Source: Flavobacterium sp. (GTDB lineage: Bacteria > Bacteroidota > Bacteroidia > Flavobacteriales > Flavobacteriaceae). Taken from it: a DNA stretch of 64,000 nucleotides. Under the pieces are notes generated by a model. It made no database searches and was not told where the DNA came from. It saw nothing but the letters and a program-made list of their open reading frames with translations. The stretch is taken from positions 1-64,000 of the forward strand of contig JADBYA010000030.1 in NCBI GenBank assembly GCA_020403245.1, read 5' to 3'. Numbering within the stretch: position 1 is the stretch's first letter; each line of letters starts with the position of its first letter. Shown piece after piece: positions 1 to 8,538 of the stretch. Both the position numbers and the translations under genes were made by a program.

Positions 1-729
1 AATGTAGGCGGTTTCACTAATGGCAATTCATTCAATGCTAATGGCATTTCTTTAGGGGTTTATAGGTTCAGTTATTTTATAAACAATCATCTCCCGTGTC
101 CACTTACATACAATCTTGATATGACAGTTGATGATACTTGTGTTAATCCTTGTGACCCAATTGTTATTGAAAGTGAAAGTTGTAATGAAGCTCAATTTGA
201 TACAATTGATTTAAATTCATTACTACCAGCTGGAACTTCAACCAATGGAACGTGGACAAATGATGATAATGTTGGTGGATTTACAGGTACTGAGTTTAAT
301 GCATGGCAAATCCCTGTTGGATTATATACATTCACTTATACAATCGTTAACGGACCATGCCCAAGAATTTACCAAATTAAAATGAGTGTTACAGATGATT
401 GTGAACCTTTCGCGTGTGATGAAGTTATTATTCACAATGCTTTCACACCGAATGGAGATGGGACAAATGAGTACTTTTATATTGAAAATATTAATCAAGA
501 ATGTCGTCCAACTAATAAAGTAGAAATTTTTAATCGCTGGGGAGTTTTGGTTTATGAAACTAAAAATTATGATAATAGTACCCGAAAATTTGAGGGTATA
601 TCAGATGGAAGAGTTACGGTTGATAAAAATGCTGAGTTACCTTCTGGAACATATTTTTACATCATTCAATGGACTACTTCTGACGGAAATACCATCAATA
701 AAAACGGATATTTATACCTTACTAGATAA
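1..729 (+). CDS. C-terminal part of a large gliding-motility/T9SS surface protein (CHU-type C-terminal domain)
   Basis: The frame is open from the window edge, so this is the last 242 residues of a longer protein. It shows two tandem copies of a module beginning NVGGFT and ending CP-x-Y/x-Y followed by a short (T/S)V(D/T)D(D)TC-type linker, at about residues 1-43 and 97-140. The C-terminal stretch from HNAFTPNGDG through VEIFNRWG to the terminal YLYLTR is the gliding motility-associated C-terminal domain used by proteins exported through the type IX secretion system (family knowledge). It is probably secreted and attached to the cell surface. A PorP/SprF homologue and an OmpA-family protein follow immediately, the usual trio for this class of adhesin. 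The substrate or ligand cannot be told from the sequence. The true start lies outside the window. Confidence 0.93.
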   Translation, partial: NVGGFTNGNSFNANGISLGVYRFSYFINNHLPCPLTYNLDMTVDDTCVNPCDPIVIESESCNEAQFDTIDLNSLLPAGTSTNGTWTNDDNVGGFTGTEFNAWQIPVGLYTFTYTIVNGPCPRIYQIKMSVTDDCEPFACDEVIIHNAFTPNGDGTNEYFYIENINQECRPTNKVEIFNRWGVLVYETKNYDNSTRKFEGISDGRVTVDKNAELPSGTYFYIIQWTTSDGNTINKNGYLYLTR

Positions 730-744
730 ACCTACCTACTAACT

Positions 745-768
745 CCTGAGGGTGTAAAAACCTTCAGG
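745..768 (+). other. Intergenic hairpin between the adhesin and porP/sprF
   Basis: An 8-bp stem (CCTGAGGG pairing with CCTTCAGG, one G-T wobble) with an 8-nt A-rich loop sits 15 nt before the next start. No clean T-run follows, so it is more likely an mRNA-processing or partial attenuation hairpin than a full terminator. Confidence 0.5.
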
Positions 769-782
769 ATAAAAAAGAAGAT

Positions 783-1694
783 ATGAAAACAAAGATTTTA
801 ATTTTCGCTTTAATGTTGACATGTTTCACTGGTTTTGCTCAGCAAGATGCTCAGTTTACCCAATACATGTATAACACCATCAATATTAATCCTGCTTACG
901 CTGGATCGAGAGGAGTAATGAGTGTTTTTGGTTTACACCGTACCCAATGGGTAGGATTAGATGGCGCACCAACGACAAATGCTTTTTCTCTTAACACGCC
1001 CATAAACAATAGTAATATTGGTATTGGTTTATCTGTTTTGAGTGATAAAATAGGACCTACGAAAGACAATACACTTTCTGCAGACGTTTCTTACACGATT
1101 CCAACTTCTGAAACTTACAAATTATCTTTTGGGATAAAAGCTTCAGCAAATATGTTCAATTTAGATACATCTATGTTAAATCCTGCTGATGCAAATGACC
1201 CCAACCTTCAGAATTTTAATAATGAAGTCTCTCCTAACTTTGGAGCTGGGATTTATTTACATTCTGATAAATTATATATAGGGGCTTCTGTTCCTAACTT
1301 TTTACAAGACTCTAAGTTTAATGACAACGCAGTTGCTGTTTTTCAAGAACGTATGACTTTTTATTTTATTGGAGGGTATGTATTTGATCTTTCACAATCT
1401 GTAAAATTCAAACCTGCTATACTAACCAAAGCCGTAACTGGCTCACCTTTACAAGTTGATACCTCTGCTAATTTCTTATTCTTTGATAAACTGACAATTG
1501 GTGCAGCATATCGTTGGAGTTCAGCATTCAGTGCAATGGCAGGTTTTCAAATAACAGACGGACTTTTTATTGGTTACAGTTATGATATGGAAACAACCGA
1601 ATTAAAAAATTATAACTCTGGTTCCCACGAGGTATTCTTAAGATTTGAGTTGTTCAGTAAAGTAAGTAAAATGGTATCTCCAAGATTCTTCTAA
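783..1694 (+). CDS. PorP/SprF family type IX secretion system membrane protein
   Basis: A 303-residue protein with a clear signal peptide (Met-Lys-Thr-Lys, a hydrophobic core, cut after FAQ near residue 20). The mature start QDAQFTQYMYN and the NPAYAGSRG motif are the hallmark of PorP/SprF proteins, predicted outer-membrane barrels that help move a partner adhesin through the type IX system to the surface (family knowledge). Alternating hydrophobic beta-strands run to the C-terminal phenylalanine. The gene lies 53 bp after a CHU-domain protein and 13 bp before an OmpA-family gene, so it probably serves the upstream adhesin specifically, as SprF serves SprB. The symbol is withheld because many paralogues exist. 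Confidence 0.94.
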   Translation: MKTKILIFALMLTCFTGFAQQDAQFTQYMYNTININPAYAGSRGVMSVFGLHRTQWVGLDGAPTTNAFSLNTPINNSNIGIGLSVLSDKIGPTKDNTLSADVSYTIPTSETYKLSFGIKASANMFNLDTSMLNPADANDPNLQNFNNEVSPNFGAGIYLHSDKLYIGASVPNFLQDSKFNDNAVAVFQERMTFYFIGGYVFDLSQSVKFKPAILTKAVTGSPLQVDTSANFLFFDKLTIGAAYRWSSAFSAMAGFQITDGLFIGYSYDMETTELKNYNSGSHEVFLRFELFSKVSKMVSPRFF

Positions 1695-1707
1695 AAACAC
1701 ATTGATC

Positions 1708-3651
1708 ATGAAAAATAAAATTATATACTTAGTACTAGTTGCTTTAACTTGTTTGAATAGTTATTCCCAAGGGACTATAAAAGAGAGAAAAGGAAATAAA
1801 GAGTTTGACAAGTATGCATACATAGATGCCATAAAAACCTATGAGCGTATTTACGAAAAAGGATATAAATCTCCTGACATGTTGCTTAAAATAGGTAATG
1901 CCTACTACTACAATGCTGAACTTGAAAAAGCAAACAAATGGTATAGTGAACTCTATGCAACCAATCCGGAGCAAGACCCTGAGTTTTACTATCGCTATTC
2001 ACAATCATTGAGAGCTTCAAAGGAATATGATAAAGCAGATGCAATGATGGCCAAGTTCAATGATAAAAGTGGGAATGATTCTAGAGCTAAAATTTTTGCT
2101 AATAATAAAGATTATTTAACTACTATCAAGAATAATTCTGGACGTTATAATATTGAAAATGCTGGCATCAATTCTAAATACTCTGATTACGGAACAACCT
2201 ATATGGGAACAAAAGTAGTGTTTAGTTCTGCTCGAGATACAGGAAATTTTTCAAAAAGAATTCACACCTGGACGGGCGAATATTTTACCAATCTTTATTG
2301 TTCTGATATAAGTGAAGATGGATCTTTGAAGAGTGTAAATAAATTTGGTAAAAAAATTAATTCTAAATTTCATGAAGATACTCCAGTATTCAGTAAAGAT
2401 GGGAAAACGGTTTATTTTACTAGAAACAACTACCTTAATGGAAGAGGTTACGATGCTAGTAAAGTTACTTTATTGAAAATCTATAAAGCAACTCTTGATA
2501 AAGAGGGTAATTGGACTGAAATAACACCTTTACCTTTCAATAGTGATAGTTATCAAGTTGCACATCCTGCTTTATCACCTGATGGAAAAACATTATATTT
2601 TGCTTCTGATATGCCAGGAACTCATGGACTATCGGATCTTTTTAAAGTAAAAATTAATGAAGATGGTAGTTTTGGAAATGTTGAAAATCTTGGCAACACC
2701 ATTAATACCGAAGGACGAGAAACATTCCCTTTCGTATCGGATGATAACGAGTTATACTTTGCCTCTGATGGCCGACCAGGTTTAGGTGGTTTGGATATCT
2801 ATGTAACTAGAATTCCTACTGAAGGTACTGCTTTTAAAGACCCATTAAATGTTGGTGAAGAAGCTAATAGCCCGAAAGATGATTTTGCCTTAATTATCGA
2901 TTCAAAAACTAAAAGAGGTTTCTTAAGCTCCAACAGAGATGGTGGTGAAGGAAATGATGACATCTATAAATTCTTGGAAAAAACACCTATCTTTTGTGAT
3001 CAAATTCTTTTTGGTGTAATTACGGATGAAGATACTAAAGCCGTATTGCCCAACACAAAAGTAGTTTTGTTTGATGAAAAGTTTAATAAAATCAAAGAAA
3101 CTGTTTCTGATGCTAATGGTAATTATCAATTTACTGAGCTAGAGTGTGGCTCAAAATATTATGTAAATACTTCTCTTGATAAATATGAAACTAAAGAATC
3201 TCCTGTTTTTATTGGTAAAAAATCGGGTAAAACTGAACTTAACATCGAGCATAAAACAACGGTTTGTAAAGTGAAAATTGGAGATGATTTAGCCAATTGT
3301 TTCAAAATCAATATTATTTATTTTGATTTAGACAAATGGAATATTAGACCTGATGCAGCTGTAGATTTAGCTAAATTACAAGATGTATTAAACCAAAATC
3401 CAACAATGAAAATCAATATTCGCTCTCACACCGATAGTCGAGCTACTGATAGTTACAATAAAGAACTTTCTGAAAAAAGAGCAAAATCAACAAAAGACTG
3501 GTTGATAAAACAAGGAATTGCTGCTGACCGGTTAGCATCAGAAGGTCTTGGAGAAACTGAATTAGTTAACAAATGTGCCAATGATGTACCATGTACCGAA
3601 GCCGAACACCAGCTTAACAGAAGAAGCGAATTTATTATTACAAGTTTATAA
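1708..3651 (+). CDS. OmpA-family protein with TPR, PD40 propeller and carboxypeptidase-regulatory domains
   Basis: The ATG at 1708 is chosen over an in-frame TTG two codons earlier; this gives 647 residues. A signal peptide ends near YSQ. A TPR-like helical region (about residues 25-120) is followed by PD40/WD40-like beta-propeller repeats with SPDGKTLYFASD and SDDNELYFASDGRPGLGGLDIYV-type motifs (about 160-420). A CarboxypepD_reg-like Ig fold covers about 430-510 and a C-terminal OmpA peptidoglycan-binding domain starts at IYFDLDKWNIRPDA (about 535-647) with the HTDSR and NRRSEF motifs. It probably anchors the neighbouring surface-adhesin complex to peptidoglycan in the periplasm. It is co-directional with, and 13 bp from, porP/sprF, so the two are almost certainly in one operon. 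Confidence 0.93.
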   Translation: MKNKIIYLVLVALTCLNSYSQGTIKERKGNKEFDKYAYIDAIKTYERIYEKGYKSPDMLLKIGNAYYYNAELEKANKWYSELYATNPEQDPEFYYRYSQSLRASKEYDKADAMMAKFNDKSGNDSRAKIFANNKDYLTTIKNNSGRYNIENAGINSKYSDYGTTYMGTKVVFSSARDTGNFSKRIHTWTGEYFTNLYCSDISEDGSLKSVNKFGKKINSKFHEDTPVFSKDGKTVYFTRNNYLNGRGYDASKVTLLKIYKATLDKEGNWTEITPLPFNSDSYQVAHPALSPDGKTLYFASDMPGTHGLSDLFKVKINEDGSFGNVENLGNTINTEGRETFPFVSDDNELYFASDGRPGLGGLDIYVTRIPTEGTAFKDPLNVGEEANSPKDDFALIIDSKTKRGFLSSNRDGGEGNDDIYKFLEKTPIFCDQILFGVITDEDTKAVLPNTKVVLFDEKFNKIKETVSDANGNYQFTELECGSKYYVNTSLDKYETKESPVFIGKKSGKTELNIEHKTTVCKVKIGDDLANCFKINIIYFDLDKWNIRPDAAVDLAKLQDVLNQNPTMKINIRSHTDSRATDSYNKELSEKRAKSTKDWLIKQGIAADRLASEGLGETELVNKCANDVPCTEAEHQLNRRSEFIITSL

Positions 3652-3795
3652 TAAGAATTTTTTTTAATTCATAAAAAGCAGTCAGAAATGAGTGCTCTTT
3701 TCTTGAATTCCGCACTTTTTTTAAATTATTAATCATTTTAACTCTGAATTTGAGGTTTTTATGATTTATGTTCTTATGGTTTTAGCCGTCCCAGG

Positions 3796-5240
3796 GTGTT
3801 TTTTACATTTGTTGTATGTTTGTTAGACAGAAGAAGAAAAAAAAGTAGTGTTGTATGTATTCAAGTTATTAATAAAAGTTATGGCAGGTATAAGTTCCTG
3901 AAAACCATCGTTAGTAGTGATCTTGTTCAAATTGATAAACTTATTGAACAGGTTCAAAATTATATTAAAGAAATTAAAAAATTGAACGAGTTTGATTTTT
4001 CAAATTCAAATGAATTTACTCAAAATATTTTAGAAAATATCAGGTATTGATTTAGTTTTGGTAAAATATTTGACGAAATTGAATTTAGTAAAATTGAAGA
4101 CAATTTGTTCTAAGACTTAGTTTTATACCGATTAGTTTATCCCAAAAGCAAATTAAACACTACTGAATATCTCTATCGTTTTTTACAAAAGCAATACTCT
4201 GAGGATGATATTTATCGTTACATGGATAAGCTTCATAGCAAGCAAAAAGAAACAGTTCAGAAAATAAGTTATGAACACACTTGGTTGATTTTAAATTCAG
4301 AGATAAGTGTTGTTTTTTATGATGTTACCACCATTTGTTTTGAATTAGATAATGAAGATGAACTTCGTAAAACAGGGTTTTCAAAAGAAGGAAAGCATCA
4401 AAACCCACAAATTATTTTAGGATTATTAGTTAGTAAAAATGGTTATCCATTGGCTTATAAAGTTTTTGAGGGAAATAAATTTGAAGGACATACGATGTTA
4501 CCTATAATTGATACGTTTAAAGAGAAATACAATCTCCATCAGTTAGTTATAATTGCTGACTCTGGATTACTTTCCTCAAGCAATGTTGAAGAACTTCAAG
4601 AAAAAAAATATGAGTTCATTTTTGGGACAAGAATAAAATCAGAAAGTAAATCCATAAAAGAAAAAGTACTTGCTTTAAGATTAAAGAATGGAGAAACTGA
4701 AATCATTGAAAAAGATAATTTAAAACTCAATATTACCTATTCTGAAAGCAGAGCAAAAAAAGGTAAACTAAACCGTGAAAGAGGATTAAAAAAAACTCGA
4801 AAAGCAAATTAAAACTGGTAAATTAACCAAAGCCAGTATTAATAATCGGGTTATAATAAATACTTAAAAAATTGAAGGAGAAATAGAAGTTGTCATCGAT
4901 AAAGTTAAGTTCGAACAAGACACAAAGAGGGATGAATTAAAAGATTATAAACCAATGCGAAACTTACAAAAGATGAAATTTTAGAGAATTATAGTAACTT
5001 ATTGCAAATAGAAAAAGTATTTAGAACTGCTAAATCAGATGTAAAAATAAGACCTATTTATCACCAAAAAAGAGAACGAATAGAAGCATATATTTGTTTA
5101 AACTTTGCTGCTTACAAAGTTTAGAAAGAACTCGATAGACAACTAAAATTAATGAACTCTAATCTATCCCTGGAGAAGTAATTGAAATTCTTTAAAGTAT
5201 ATTTCAAATTGAAGTAAAAAACACAACAAATAATGAGATA
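3796..5240 (+). pseudogene. Decayed IS1634-like (IS4 superfamily) transposase
   Basis: Pieces of one transposase can be read in order. The N-terminus with VVCIQVINKS and YKFLKTI is at 3796-4050. After an in-frame TGA, FGKIFDEIEFSKIED is followed by a TAA. The catalytic core with FYDVTTICFE (first Asp) and VIIADSGLLS (second Asp) is at 4222-4812. After several frame changes comes the C-terminal LLQIEKVFRTAKSDVKIRP block (4990-5110) that carries the Glu region. Stops and frameshifts show it is inactive. No convincing terminal inverted repeats or target duplication were found, so both ends are approximate. The relationship to IS1634-type elements is a family judgement from these motifs. Confidence 0.82.
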
Positions 5241-5919
5241 AATAAACACTTTTAGAAACCTATGGGGAAAAAAAAGTCGTAAAACCGACTATCAAAAAGT
5301 TACTTTCGAGCACAAACTTTTTGTCATTGCTTCACTAGTTCGCCTTTGGCTCGTGTGACTAAATCCATAATGGTCAAATTTGCTTTGCCAGTTCGCTTTC
5401 GGCTCTGGTCTGCTAATTTTACTTCAAAAAAGTACAACATTTCACTTGCAAAAATACACTATTAGATAAAAAATTAAGCAATTACACCCAGCAAAAAACC
5501 TTTATTTCAAAGAATTATGAACTTAGCGAAGCGATATCACGAATACAAATAGAAAATTATTAAAGAATGAGTAGATTAAAAAACTCAAAGAACGAATAGA
5601 AGATTTAGAAGGAACCAAAGAGTTCCAAAAAGAATTAATAGCTGAATTTAATAAAGTTACGAGGTAAAAACTCTCAAAAAAGTACTTGCTCGTGGGATTA
5701 GCAAACGAAATTCAAAGAAAGAAAAAAAAGATTTCAAAATATAAAATGGATTTACGAATCAATCGGGACAACAAAACAAGCTGCATCATCCTGAAAATGA
5801 TAAAGTAGTTTGAATAAATATAGAATACATTATACTTATTAATGAATTATCAAATATATTTTTAAATTCGTTGGATTATTCTTGTTATTGCTCTATCTTA
5901 TTTTAATTATTCTTTATAT
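5241..5919. other. Gene-free stretch with unrecognised decayed coding debris
   Basis: No intact reading frame. Short fragments in different forward frames read like pieces of a lysine-rich, helical protein (for example KLKERIEDLEGTKEFQKEL near 5578-5635 and YLLVGLANEIQRKKK near 5685-5730), broken by stops. They may be part of the same dead mobile element or of another dead gene. I cannot identify the family. Confidence 0.5.
5337..5405. repeat. Two near-identical 16-bp direct repeats
   Basis: The segments at 5337-5352 and 5390-5405 both read AGTTCGC-x3-GGCTC-like and match at 14 of 16 positions. They are GC-richer than their surroundings and lie just after the transposase remnant. Their role is unknown. 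Confidence 0.5.
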
Positions 5920-6381
5920 ATGAAAAAAATCTTTTTACTTCTTCCAATTTTGTGCAGTATCATTATATCGTGTAAAGCACGACAAACTAATTCTTCTAGC
6001 ACTCTTGAAGGAACATGGCAATTGAATTACATTACTGGGCCTAGAATAGCTTTTAACGGTTTGTATCCACAAAATAAGCCGACTATAACTTTTGATTTAA
6101 AAGGAAACCGAGTTTCGGGTAATAATAGTTGCAATGATTATTCGGGAAGCCTGGCTTTGAAAGGTAACCAAATCAACTTTAAAGACTCTAAAATGATATC
6201 CACCATGATGGCTTGTGAAGGTCAAGGCGAACAAATTTTTATGTCATCCTTAAGTAAAATTCAATCCTACACCATTTCCGAAGATGGAAAAACCATGAAT
6301 TTCTATATGGGAGATGTAGCTATAATGCGTTTTAATAAAATTACAATTGACACACATAATTCCAAAAAAGCTATAGACTGA
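5920..6381 (+). CDS. META/HslJ-domain lipoprotein
   Basis: A 153-residue protein with a lipoprotein signal (SIIISC, Cys at residue 18) and a single META domain. The domain shows GTWQLNYITG, PTITFDLKGNRVSGNNSCNDYSG and MISTMMACEG, the conserved tryptophan/glycine, CN-x-YSG and T-x-MAC blocks of the family. META domains occur in HslJ, a heat-inducible protein linked to novobiocin resistance, and in many uncharacterised envelope lipoproteins. The fold does not give an enzymatic role. It stands alone, with debris upstream and 288 bp of non-coding DNA downstream. The next gene encodes an outer-membrane barrel, but nothing in the sequence ties the two together. Confidence 0.88.
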   Translation: MKKIFLLLPILCSIIISCKARQTNSSSTLEGTWQLNYITGPRIAFNGLYPQNKPTITFDLKGNRVSGNNSCNDYSGSLALKGNQINFKDSKMISTMMACEGQGEQIFMSSLSKIQSYTISEDGKTMNFYMGDVAIMRFNKITIDTHNSKKAID

Positions 6382-6669
6382 GGAGAAACTTTCACTCAGG
6401 ACAAAAGGGGTTCAACCATAACATTAAACGATTAAAAGGAAAGCCAAATCAATAAAAGTACTTTAAAAAGACAGATACAACATGATATGAAAGAAAATAC
6501 TATTACAAGAGCAATAGCAGAAAATTATTTTATGACTAAATTGAATTGCAAAAAAAAATAAAATGTTAAAATTTTAAAAAATAAACACTAATTTTACTTA
6601 TCATTTGATTTTTTTTTTAAATCTCTATTCATAAATTAAACTACAGAACTACTATTAATATTTAATAAA

Positions 6670-7626
6670 ATGAAACTCAACTATAAACATACAATGACAG
6701 CATTGCTTATTGGAATTATTGCTTTTGGACAAGATGCAAAAAGAACACTTTCGTTCTCAGAAAACGAAAATATAGCTAGCAATCAATCCCAATTTGAAAC
6801 TGAAAATTATATTTTAACGACACTGAAAAATCAAGATAGTACAAAAGCCAAAGCCGTGAGAGATGTTCCTTGGTTTGTTGATAGATTTAGAATTTCTTTA
6901 GGATTTTATGGAGGAAACAACAATACGAATATTCAATTAAACAGTAATTCAGGTGAAATAGGAACTACTATCGATTTTGAAAATGATCTAGGTTACGACT
7001 CTTATTCTTCTTCTGTTTTTGCAGATTTTCAATGGCGCTCTACTAGTCGTTCTAGATTTATGTTAAGTTATTACAATTTAAGAAGAGACACAAATTATAG
7101 ATTAGAAAAAACATTCGAATTTGGAGATAACACTTATAATGTTGGAGCCGATATCTACTCTTATTTCAATGCAGCGGTTTATCGTTTTTCCTATGGTTAT
7201 GCTATTTTTAGTAAACCAAAATATGAAGTTGGTTTATCAATTGGTTCACATATCATTAATATGGAAGCAGGGATTGGAATAAAAGGCGCTAATATTAGTA
7301 CAGAAGTGAACGATAATTTTGGTGTTACTGCTCCATTACCTGATTTTGGAATTTGGGGTGGTTATGCTTTTTCTGAAAGGTTTGCGCTAAATGCTGAATT
7401 TGATTATTTTGCTATAACCATTGGGAATATTAAAGGACAAGTTGTGAGTTACAATATTTCTGCTACTTACAAATTATCAAAACATTTTAATATTACAGGA
7501 GCTTTTAATAGCTTAAATACCAATGTTGATAGAACTGGAGATTTAGCTTATGCAAAAGTGGAATGGGGAAACAATGGTTTTTCACTAAGAGCAGCTTATA
7601 CTTTTGGGAACAACAAATGGCAATAA
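6670..7626 (+). CDS. Predicted outer-membrane beta-barrel protein, unknown function
   Basis: A 318-residue protein with an N-terminal signal peptide (hydrophobic core ending near IIAFGQ). After a polar linker it shows a succession of amphipathic strands rich in aromatic residues at strand ends (RISLGFYGG, SRFMLSYYNLRRD, AVYRFSYGYAIF, KYEVGLSIGSH, FALNAEFDYFAI and a final AAYTFGNNKW). That pattern fits a small outer-membrane barrel of roughly ten to twelve strands. No named family is recognised with confidence. It stands alone: 288 bp of AT-rich DNA upstream holds no recognisable gene, and 156 bp separates it from the flavin reductase. Confidence 0.75.
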   Translation: MKLNYKHTMTALLIGIIAFGQDAKRTLSFSENENIASNQSQFETENYILTTLKNQDSTKAKAVRDVPWFVDRFRISLGFYGGNNNTNIQLNSNSGEIGTTIDFENDLGYDSYSSSVFADFQWRSTSRSRFMLSYYNLRRDTNYRLEKTFEFGDNTYNVGADIYSYFNAAVYRFSYGYAIFSKPKYEVGLSIGSHIINMEAGIGIKGANISTEVNDNFGVTAPLPDFGIWGGYAFSERFALNAEFDYFAITIGNIKGQVVSYNISATYKLSKHFNITGAFNSLNTNVDRTGDLAYAKVEWGNNGFSLRAAYTFGNNKWQ

Positions 7627-7756
7627 TCATTTTCTAGTTTCAATTAAAGTGCTGATATTATTTGTACATGAATTTACCCCTTATAATCTTTAAATTAGTG
7701 CCACAAATTAGATAAAATCTATTAGAAAGTTAGAAAAAAAAATAAAAAAATTGCTT

Positions 7757-7764
7757 TACTTTTG
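7757..7764 (+). promoter_or_regulatory. Bacteroidetes -7 promoter box for the flavin reductase gene
   Basis: TACTTTTG matches TAnnTTTG and lies 18 nt before the ATG, implying a short A-rich leader. No clear -33 TTG is present. This is the likely entry promoter of the aromatic cluster. Confidence 0.6.
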
Positions 7765-7782
7765 TTATAAACAAAAAACACC

Positions 7783-8394
7783 ATGCAATTTGACCCAAAT
7801 GAACTTGAACATACTGTCGTTTACAAACTTTTAACAGGTTCCGTTATCCCAAGACCAATTGGTTGGGTTTCTAGTATCAGCGAGGATGGAATTAATAATT
7901 TAGCGCCTTTTTCCTATTTCAATGCCGTTGGCGATGATCCCCCACATCTCATGTTTTCAACCGGAATTGGTAATCGTACCCAAAAGGATACTCTTGTTAA
8001 TGTTCTGGCAACCAAACAATTTGTTGTCAATATGGTTACTGAAGAATTGGTTGAACAAATGAATATCACAGCAAAAGCAGTTCCTTATGATGTTGACGAA
8101 TTTGAATTAGCGGGTGTAACGCCAATTGCCTCCAAAAAAATAAAACCAATGCGAGTTAAGGAAAGTCCCATAAATTTTGAATGTGAATTAGTCCATCATT
8201 ATTTTCTTGAAGACCATAAAAATGGTGGAGCTTGTGTCCTAATTGGTCGAATAGTAATGATGCATTTTGATGAAACTGTTTTAGCAGACAATTATAAAAT
8301 CAATCTGGAGAACTACAACCCTATTGCACGATTAGCAGGTTCAAATTATGCTAAACTAGGAGAATTGTTTTCCATAAAAAGAATAATTGAGTAA
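7783..8394 (+). CDS. Flavin reductase-like (FMN-binding split barrel) protein
   Basis: A 203-residue protein of the flavin-reductase-like / DIM6-NTAB family. The N-terminal block from YKLLTGSVIPRPIGWVSS through NLAPFSYFNAVGDDPPHLMFS is the FMN-binding signature, followed by DTLVNVLATKQFVVNMV. Relatives supply reduced flavin to monooxygenases or act as flavoprotein oxygenases themselves. It opens the aromatic gene cluster and is separated from the monooxygenase gene by 144 bp of repeat-like sequence. It may support aromatic oxidation, but the neighbouring fused hydroxylase carries its own FAD site and does not obviously need a partner. The specific substrate is therefore unknown. Confidence 0.88.
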   Translation: MQFDPNELEHTVVYKLLTGSVIPRPIGWVSSISEDGINNLAPFSYFNAVGDDPPHLMFSTGIGNRTQKDTLVNVLATKQFVVNMVTEELVEQMNITAKAVPYDVDEFELAGVTPIASKKIKPMRVKESPINFECELVHHYFLEDHKNGGACVLIGRIVMMHFDETVLADNYKINLENYNPIARLAGSNYAKLGELFSIKRIIE

Positions 8395-8538
8395 GAATTT
8401 CAGATTTAAGAAATTATACAGATTTTTAAAATTATTCAAATTTCTTTTATCTGAGTTCAAAAAAAATTAAAAATAAAAAAACAAATCAGCGATAATTCGC
8501 GTTGCAAAGCATTCGATTTATCCGCGTTCCATAAAATC
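8395..8538. repeat. Degenerate CAGATTT-type intergenic repeat
   Basis: This 144-bp gap contains ATTTCAGATTTAAGAAATTA, ATACAGATTTTT and TTTTATCTGAGTTC, and then the GC-richer words AGCGATAATTCGCG and TTATCCGCGTTCC. It resembles the arms flanking the GxxExxY gene near 46 kb. No gene or clear promoter is seen. Confidence 0.4.
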
